Below are positions 37,747 to 43,290 of a stretch of 43,290 nucleotides of DNA, piece after piece. Position 1 is the stretch's first letter; the number at the start of each line of letters is the position of its first letter. Origin of the DNA: a virus; IMG/VR virus record IMGVR_UViG_3300036715_001927, positions 1-43,290 of that record; one strand, 5' to 3'. The position numbers and the translations under genes were made by a program. The notes under the pieces were generated by a model, which saw only the letters and a program-made list of their open reading frames with translations, had not been told where the DNA came from and searched no databases.

Positions 37747-40278
37747 TTATTCTTCAGTTACTTCAATATTTTCACCTTTCAAAAAACCTAACTCATAAAC
37801 TTGTGGTCTAAGTCTATCTTCAAATGCTTTATATTTCTTAGTGAATTCTGAAAGTTCTGATTTAAAGTGACCATTAAGCACTTTTTTAATTTGGTACCAG
37901 CCAGCATCCCATGCATCTAAGTGATACTCTGGATTTGATGTATACATAATTTTTCTCCATTCAAAAGATTTTCTGACTAGTTCTCTTGCTGTTTCTAAAA
38001 CATCTTGAGCATCAGGTGATAGAGTTGTAGTCTTTAAAAGATTGTAAACATATCTTTCATCAGATTGTCTTGCATCTTTATATAATTCGTCAAAACGATA
38101 AGTTTCAGCTAACTCTTTCATTTCATCTTTTGACATGAAGAAGAATTCATTCTTGATGTCCCATAGTTTATCTTTATATTCAACTTGACGCATTGAAGAT
38201 TGATTTGAACTTGTGTTGAAAAGTGAATATACTATTGAATCAGATTCAAATTGTTTATATTGTTCAGTTTGTTGAATTTCTTCAGTTGGTGCTAAATATT
38301 CGTCTTTATTATTTGTGAAATTATTACTTATCAATTTTCTGCAAGTAAAATTTGTAGTGACATCATTATAATTTTCTTTAACTATTGAACATGATGGCTT
38401 AGTAGGATATGCATATGAACTTGTTAATAATATTACGCCAGATGCGTTTTCGTTAACGTTATTGCTATTATTTACATATACACCAAAACTATTGATATTC
38501 ATTCTACCCTTATGTTTATTATCATTAGATATATTAATAGCATTTGTTAATCTTGGCATATCATCTGATTTAATATTTTTTATGTTTCTTTTAATATAAT
38601 TACTATAAGTTACTTTTCCATCCGTGTTATATATTGTTTTTTTTGATAATATATTTATTCCAGAATTTAAAATATCTTTAATTTTATATAAAAATTCATT
38701 TTTATTATTCTGTTCACCTTTACGCCATAAACTAAATGATATACCCCAGTTGTCTGAAACATCCGCAAAATTGTTAGCTTCAAATAACATACCGTCAACA
38801 AATTTAAAATTTTTAAAATAATCTTTTCTAAATAAAGTGTATCCATCACTAGATAAGAAACTAATTGGACTAAATAAAGTAATATTCATATTACTTTTAT
38901 ATTTATTGTTTATTAATAATATTTTATATATAAATTGTGAATACAAATTTGCACTTGATTTCCCTAAATTTATCATTAGACTATTTATTTTAGTTGATAC
39001 ACAATCGGTTTTATTTTTAGATTGTTTACTGTTTGCAACTGTACCATAAGGTGGATTAATAAGAAATATTATTTCTTTACCTTCTAAAATCGCATTTTTT
39101 AAACCTTCTGGTAATTTATAATCATTTTCAACATTAATTTTACCATCAACAATACCATCGTTCAAAAAATCATATTGAAATTTAGTAGCTTCAGGATTAT
39201 ATCCAGCCTGATTAGCCGTTTCAATATCAGAACTATTCAAAGTGCTACAATATAATTCTTTAAAGTTATAGTCACGAGTCAAATTTCCTGTACCCCAAGC
39301 ACAATCCCATACAACATATTTTTCTTTCCAATCTTCACCAAATTGTTCAGAAATCATTCTATGTGCTTCATCAACCCAAATTGTAGGTGTAAAAAATTCA
39401 CCCTTCATTCTACGAGTTTCATCTTGAATCAATCTATCTTGTGTAGCTGTCAGAGCTTCTTTTTCAGATGGAGACAATTCAGTATCAAAAAAGTTTATAT
39501 ATGACTTATATCCAGAACCTTTTATTTTTACATCACCAAATCCTTTTGTAACCAAAACATTTGGTTTATTAGGATGTTGATAATTATTATTTCTATCAAC
39601 TAATGATTGAATAAATAAGTTAACTTCATCATTTACTGTTAGTTTTTTATCATCCAACACCTTTTTCAAAAAGTTGGATAATATAATATGTACATTTTTT
39701 TCTGTGATTCTAAATTTTGAGATGGTTTTAACTGATATTTCATTGATATGTTTTAGCATATCAACAAAGTTGAAATCTTCGTTTATATCAATAATGTAGA
39801 TGTTTTCAAGATTAGCATCTTGAATCATTTCTTTTAATAGTTCATCATTTTTAACACCAGCTTCACTTGGTGCTATATTCCAATTGATTTTATATCCTAA
39901 ATATTTTATAATATTATTTGTATGAAAATAAAAACATTCATTTTTATTACCAATGAACAATGTTGTTGGTATAAAAAACTCACCAGCCATCTCAAACTTT
40001 TTTAAATAATATAACGCTTGAATTATAACACGAGTTCTATCAATTTTATTTGAGAGATCAATATCATATTTGAATTCAAAAAGACAATTCAGATTAATAT
40101 TTTGATTCTTATCAGTATATCTCAATAATCCATCTGTTTTATATGGTGAAGTGATTGTGACGATATTTTTTTTGTCTTTTGACATTTTGCTTAGCTTAGA
40201 ATTAAAGTATTCCCTGTAGCTATTCTCAACGTCTTTTTCGGTTCTTGCTGATTCTAATGTTTTGTAAAATGTGCTCAT
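37747..40278 (-). CDS. Type IIG-like restriction-modification protein (N6-adenine methylase)
   Basis: 843 residues. The N-terminal region has YKTDGLLRYTD (residues ~46-56) and LNCLFEFKYDIDL (~64-76), a plausible D...ExK nuclease site. The methylase core starts with RRMKGEFFTPTIWVDEAHRM (~295-315), then motif I KYVVWDCAWGTGNLTRDY (~327-344) and motif IV EIIFLINPPYGTVANSKQ (~403-420). The C-terminal ~350 residues would hold target recognition. This gamma-class layout, nuclease and methylase in one chain, is that of type IIG enzymes. It could protect phage DNA and attack competing DNA. Whether the nuclease part is active cannot be told. Confidence 0.75.
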   Translation of the reverse strand: MSTFYKTLESARTEKDVENSYREYFNSKLSKMSKDKKNIVTITSPYKTDGLLRYTDKNQNINLNCLFEFKYDIDLSNKIDRTRVIIQALYYLKKFEMAGEFFIPTTLFIGNKNECFYFHTNNIIKYLGYKINWNIAPSEAGVKNDELLKEMIQDANLENIYIIDINEDFNFVDMLKHINEISVKTISKFRITEKNVHIILSNFLKKVLDDKKLTVNDEVNLFIQSLVDRNNNYQHPNKPNVLVTKGFGDVKIKGSGYKSYINFFDTELSPSEKEALTATQDRLIQDETRRMKGEFFTPTIWVDEAHRMISEQFGEDWKEKYVVWDCAWGTGNLTRDYNFKELYCSTLNSSDIETANQAGYNPEATKFQYDFLNDGIVDGKINVENDYKLPEGLKNAILEGKEIIFLINPPYGTVANSKQSKNKTDCVSTKINSLMINLGKSSANLYSQFIYKILLINNKYKSNMNITLFSPISFLSSDGYTLFRKDYFKNFKFVDGMLFEANNFADVSDNWGISFSLWRKGEQNNKNEFLYKIKDILNSGINILSKKTIYNTDGKVTYSNYIKRNIKNIKSDDMPRLTNAINISNDNKHKGRMNINSFGVYVNNSNNVNENASGVILLTSSYAYPTKPSCSIVKENYNDVTTNFTCRKLISNNFTNNKDEYLAPTEEIQQTEQYKQFESDSIVYSLFNTSSNQSSMRQVEYKDKLWDIKNEFFFMSKDEMKELAETYRFDELYKDARQSDERYVYNLLKTTTLSPDAQDVLETARELVRKSFEWRKIMYTSNPEYHLDAWDAGWYQIKKVLNGHFKSELSEFTKKYKAFEDRLRPQVYELGFLKGENIEVTEE

Positions 40279-40296
40279 ATTATTTATTTTAATTTA

Positions 40297-40304
40297 CAAA
40301 GATA
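40297..40304 (-). promoter_or_regulatory. Bacteroidota-type -7 box
   Basis: Minus-strand TATCTTTG 19 bases before the ATG at 40278; TTTT rather than TTTG stands at the expected upstream distance. Same box as before rtcB and the gene at 27167. Confidence 0.5.
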
Positions 40305-40338
40305 ATGGTATTATCTGAGATATAAAAACTTATATAAT

Positions 40339-40376
40339 AAAAAAGTGTTAAAGTTTTTAGACTTTAACACTTTTAA
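40339..40376. terminator. Rho-independent terminator
   Basis: AAAAGTGTTAAAGT (40341-40354) and ACTTTAACACTTTT (40361-40374) pair perfectly around a 6-base loop, directly behind the stop of the gene at 40384 on the minus strand. Confidence 0.8.
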
Positions 40377-40383
40377 TTTATTT

Positions 40384-41364
40384 TTAGAATTCTAAATCAT
40401 TACATTCTTCATTTTTTAATTGTAGTGACTCCAAGTACTCATTGGTAACTTTGTTTATAAATTCTTGTTCCTCTTTTATTTTATTATATGATTTTTTGTT
40501 AAATGATTTTAGTATTTTATTTTTTCTATATTCATCTGTGCTTTTGTCTACTTTTTCCTTTTTTGAAATTATGTAATCTAAACATAAATTTGAATAATAA
40601 TCTTTTTCATCTTGTTTATCAATAAATATAGTGTCAATATTTTTGTTATTGTTTACTAATAATTCGCTATAACTCATAAGTGTTTTGAAATTGAACATAA
40701 TTTTAAAACAATAACCATCTTCTTTTTTAAACATCTTAACTTTAACTAGTGTGTTTGTATCTCTAATAGTATTTTGAAATTTTATACATTCTTCCTTGTT
40801 TTTTAAATTAATATTAGTAATAGTATTTGATATTAGGTTAAATTCAGATATTGCTATTGGACAATTTTTCGCATGAAAAACTGCAAAATTTACAATTTTA
40901 CCAAATCTTGAAGTTTTATCATATTGATTATAATATAAAGGCATCAAAATATGTTCAATTTTAGTGAAATATGTTTTATAATCTGTCAACTCAATTATTC
41001 TTATATCACCATTTGCTCTCAATAATATGTTACCATTATTTGTTGTACACATGAGTGCATTTTTGTTCATATCAACTATTTTTAATTTTGGCCCAGGTAC
41101 CAACTTTGTAGTTTTTATTTCATATTCATTAAAGTCTCTAATTCTTGCTCTAGTTGCTTTTGTTGTAATACCAATGGATTTTTCAACAACCCTACCAGAA
41201 ATAGTGACACTTTGAGAAGATTTCGCAATTATATTTACAGGTAGTTTTTTTACCAATTTTTTTTCAAGCTGATAGTCATACATTGTTTCGGTGTCAATAC
41301 CATATAACGGCATTAAGTTGTATAGAAATTCTGTTTGTGATATTTCAAATTTTGTTTTTTTCAT
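40384..41364 (-). CDS. Unknown 326-residue protein
   Basis: Soluble and Lys/Asn-rich. N-terminal part KFEISQTEFLYNLMPLYGID; then a strand-rich region (VNIIAKSSQSVTISGRVVEK, ILLRANGDIRIIELTDYK), a region with FAVFHAKNCPIAISEFNLIS, and a charged helical end (NKVTNEYLESLQLKN). No catalytic motif is recognised. It stands alone on the minus strand, divergent from the primase gene, with its own terminator. A replication-associated role is possible only because of the neighbour. Confidence 0.5.
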   Translation of the reverse strand: MKKTKFEISQTEFLYNLMPLYGIDTETMYDYQLEKKLVKKLPVNIIAKSSQSVTISGRVVEKSIGITTKATRARIRDFNEYEIKTTKLVPGPKLKIVDMNKNALMCTTNNGNILLRANGDIRIIELTDYKTYFTKIEHILMPLYYNQYDKTSRFGKIVNFAVFHAKNCPIAISEFNLISNTITNINLKNKEECIKFQNTIRDTNTLVKVKMFKKEDGYCFKIMFNFKTLMSYSELLVNNNKNIDTIFIDKQDEKDYYSNLCLDYIISKKEKVDKSTDEYRKNKILKSFNKKSYNKIKEEQEFINKVTNEYLESLQLKNEECNDLEF

Positions 41365-41498
41365 ATTTTTTAAATTTTAAATTATTTCTAATATATTAAA
41401 TTAATGTAGCATTGTTTGACTTTTTTAAATTTATTTTAATTTTTTAACGATTAAACTTTCTACCATATTTATGATATAATTTATCAAACAGATTATAT

Positions 41499-42692
41499 AT
41501 GGAAGAGTTAGATTTAGATTATATAAAGGTGAAATTGATGGAAGTTTTAAAAAAAGCTCATTCAGATCCTAGAAAACATTTTATTAAGCCGTTTAATGAC
41601 AGAATAGCAGCACCATGCCCAATTTGCGGCGACAGTTCCAAGGATCCAAAAAAATGTAGATTTAATATTTACTTGGATAATCCTTTGTTTTACAAGTGTT
41701 TCAACGAAGGTTGCAAAGGTAGTATCGTTGGTTTATTCAAAAAATTTGATATTGAAATTGATTTAGATAAGAAGCAAGAGATGTATTCTTATGCCGATTC
41801 TCATATGAAATTTGACAAGAAGAAGGATGTCTACATTCCAGAGCAACTTACAAAGTTGTTAAGTCTTGATGATTTTTCAGAATATTTAAACATACATCCA
41901 GAGTATCAGATATCTAATTTTAAACCTATAAAAACAAATTCTGCTCAGTATCAATATTTAAAATATGAGAGACTTATAGATAATTTTGAAAACATATATG
42001 AGTGTGATTATCATTTAACACCAAGATGGAAAGAAAAGTGTATTGTAATGCTGAATAAGTCTGGAGACAAATTGTTAAGTATGCAGATTAGAAACCTGAA
42101 ACCAGGTGATAAGCGTTTATTTAAGATATTCAATTTTGAGAAGATATATACAATGAGATATCCTGATGAGGATGTTGATGAACTTGAAATTATGTCATAT
42201 AATAAGATTTCTAATTTATATAACATATTGAATGTAGATTGGGATGAACCAGTTACTATTACAGAAGGATTCCTAGACTCAACTTTTGTTCCAAATAGTT
42301 TGTCAGGAATAGGACTCAATTCATTAGATGATATATCATTTTTGATGTCTGAAGATTTGAATATTCGGTTTTTATTAGATCAAGATAATGCAGGTGTTAA
42401 AAAATCTCTTGAGATGTTAGATAAAGGCTATAAAGTTTTTCTGTGGCAACTTTTTGTTGAAAAGTTGATAAAGAATAAGACTGATAAATATGAAGCTAAA
42501 AAGTACGCATTAAAAATAAAGGATTTGAATAAGTTAGTTCAGGAGATGAAAAATCCTGATGCGTTTAATAAATTAAAATTAGAGAACTATTTTTCAAATG
42601 ATATGCTTGATAAAATGTATTTGAATCCTGATTTATATCCTAAAAATCAAAATTTTAAAAACAGTAAATATGATAAAAATAAAAAAATATAA
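41499..42692 (+). CDS. DNA primase (DnaG / T4 gp61 type)
   Basis: 397 residues. An N-terminal zinc-binding domain shows CPICGDSSKDPKKCRFNIYL and FYKCFNEGCKGSIVGLFKKF (residues ~40-85; four Cys as in CHC2-type fingers). A TOPRIM domain follows with EPVTITEGFLDSTFVP (~250-265, catalytic Glu) and NIRFLLDQDNAGVKKSLEML (~287-306, DxD). It would synthesise RNA primers for lagging-strand replication together with a helicase. Size suits a T4-like gp61 with short linker. The next small ORF overlaps its end. Start ATG 41499 follows a T/A-rich leader. Confidence 0.85.
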   Translation: MEELDLDYIKVKLMEVLKKAHSDPRKHFIKPFNDRIAAPCPICGDSSKDPKKCRFNIYLDNPLFYKCFNEGCKGSIVGLFKKFDIEIDLDKKQEMYSYADSHMKFDKKKDVYIPEQLTKLLSLDDFSEYLNIHPEYQISNFKPIKTNSAQYQYLKYERLIDNFENIYECDYHLTPRWKEKCIVMLNKSGDKLLSMQIRNLKPGDKRLFKIFNFEKIYTMRYPDEDVDELEIMSYNKISNLYNILNVDWDEPVTITEGFLDSTFVPNSLSGIGLNSLDDISFLMSEDLNIRFLLDQDNAGVKKSLEMLDKGYKVFLWQLFVEKLIKNKTDKYEAKKYALKIKDLNKLVQEMKNPDAFNKLKLENYFSNDMLDKMYLNPDLYPKNQNFKNSKYDKNKKI

Positions 42693-42837
42693 TATCATAA
42701 ATGAAACAGAAGATGATATTATTTCTGATATAATAAAGATATGTTACGATATAAATACATTAGACAATAACAGCTCATTTTTGTATAGAAAACTATGGAA
42801 AGTTTCTATAAAAAATTTTAGGAAGCCAACAGAGTGA
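42670..42837 (+). CDS. Short ORF, probably a gene truncated by the transposon
   Basis: The ATG at 42670 overlaps the primase end. The 55 codons start MIKIKKYNIINETEDDIISD, then IIKICYDINTLDNNSSFLYR, and finish in KNFRKPTE where the frame runs into the end of the TnpB element (from about 42818). The body is protein-like, so a phage gene of this T4-like replication block was probably cut here by the insertion. Confidence 0.45.
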   Translation: MIKIKKYNIINETEDDIISDIIKICYDINTLDNNSSFLYRKLWKVSIKNFRKPTE

Positions 42838-43290
42838 CTTTCCTTGGGTTAACTGCAAACCCTCTATTCCCTTCATTAAATTCAGGAACTACTTTCTTAA
42901 AGATGTTTAATGATCCATTGATATCTGCATTAATTTTGAATCCATCTTTTGTTTTAAATAAACCTCTTTTCACCCTTTTACCAAGGTAATTTTCGTGATA
43001 TTTCATGGCTTCATTATCGAAGTATGAACATTTACTTGTGTAAGATTCTTCAGTCAAAGTGATATTTATTCCTTTCAGCCTTGCTTTATACGTTAAGGTA
43101 TTAATTAGTTCAAGGTATGGTATTTGAATAAACTTTTGATTGTTTACTTTACTCATTTTACAATCGTCCTTCCATTCTTTATTGTATCCAACAATAATTT
43201 CTGATACATTGTGAATTTCACACCATTTCACAAGAGTTTTTGTGATTTTGTGAACTTCACATTTTATCTTACTGTTTCTTTTTTCGGTCA
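42818..43290 (-). CDS. tnpB: TnpB (IS200/IS605 family), N-terminal part outside the window
   Basis: The frame is open to the right edge, so only the C-terminal ~157 residues are seen. EIIVGYNKEWKDDCKMSKVN and IPYLELINTLTYKARLKGIN are the RuvC-like part. TEESYTSKCSYFDNEAMKYH, then GKRVKRGLFKTKDGFKINAD and INGSLNIFKK, give the zinc ribbon region (only the first Cys pair is reduced: KCSYFD) and the final catalytic Asp in NADINGSLN. TnpB is an RNA-guided DNA nuclease that helps retain its element. The guide RNA would be encoded at this 3' end, across about 42700-42900. Confidence 0.8.
   Translation of the reverse strand, partial: TEKRNSKIKCEVHKITKTLVKWCEIHNVSEIIVGYNKEWKDDCKMSKVNNQKFIQIPYLELINTLTYKARLKGINITLTEESYTSKCSYFDNEAMKYHENYLGKRVKRGLFKTKDGFKINADINGSLNIFKKVVPEFNEGNRGFAVNPRKVTLLAS

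Overview
The window is a strongly AT-rich, densely packed segment of a large tailed bacteriophage (Caudoviricetes, myovirus type). The evidence is a T4-like morphogenesis block (tail fibre, baseplate wedge proteins resembling gp6 and gp25, and a gp17-type large terminase), together with a sliding-clamp-like protein and a DnaG/gp61-type primase. The host is most likely a Bacteroidota bacterium. Three minus-strand promoters show TTTG, a 20-base spacer and TAnnTTTG, the housekeeping promoter form of that phylum. Ribosome binding sites are A-rich rather than Shine-Dalgarno, and one phage protein has the H1/Hc1-like form common in Bacteroidota.

Layout. (1) 1-10 kb, plus strand: a repeat-rich tail fibre (cut by the window edge), a GT2 glycosyltransferase, a decayed FkbM-type methyltransferase, and baseplate genes. 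(2) 10-15.2 kb: the terminase large subunit gene is fractured. Its N-terminal part ends in an intein N-fragment. Its C-terminal part starts with an intein C-fragment ending in the splice signal SHN/T. Between them lie two decayed homing endonuclease genes and an unknown ORF. The packaging motor therefore probably depends on protein trans-splicing. (3) 15.5-19.4 kb: sliding-clamp-like protein, a Sir2/CobB-type protein, a DEDDh exonuclease, a macro-domain-like protein and a 59-residue histone H1/Hc1-like protein. (4) 19.4-25.6 kb, minus strand: an RNA island with tRNA-Lys(CTT), a LAGLIDADG endonuclease, an RtcB RNA ligase interrupted by an in-frame TGA, a HisRS-like fragment next to tRNA-His, nine more tRNAs, a compact RNase P RNA lodged between two tRNA-Phe genes, and an unassigned structured RNA. 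(5) 25.6-33.1 kb, minus strand: many small accessory genes, several broken by a single stop or frameshift, plus SmpB, a GT9 glycosyltransferase and a DEDDy exonuclease. (6) 33.4-40.3 kb: two DNA methyltransferases, a secreted Tyr/Asn-rich protein, a putative restriction endonuclease and a type IIG-like restriction-modification protein. (7) 40.4-43.3 kb: an unknown protein, the primase, and a TnpB transposon gene cut by the right window edge.

How the parts fit. The phage seems to bring its own tRNA-centred RNA metabolism: tRNAs, RNase P RNA, RNA ligase, SmpB and a HisRS-like fragment. It also carries several DNA-modifying enzymes and a heavy load of homing endonucleases, intact or decaying, at the terminase and tRNA loci. 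The most notable items are the phage RNase P RNA, whose P1, P2, P3 and bulged P4 helices can be traced by eye, and the atypically split terminase intein. All calls come from reading the sequence by eye; no database search or folding program was run.
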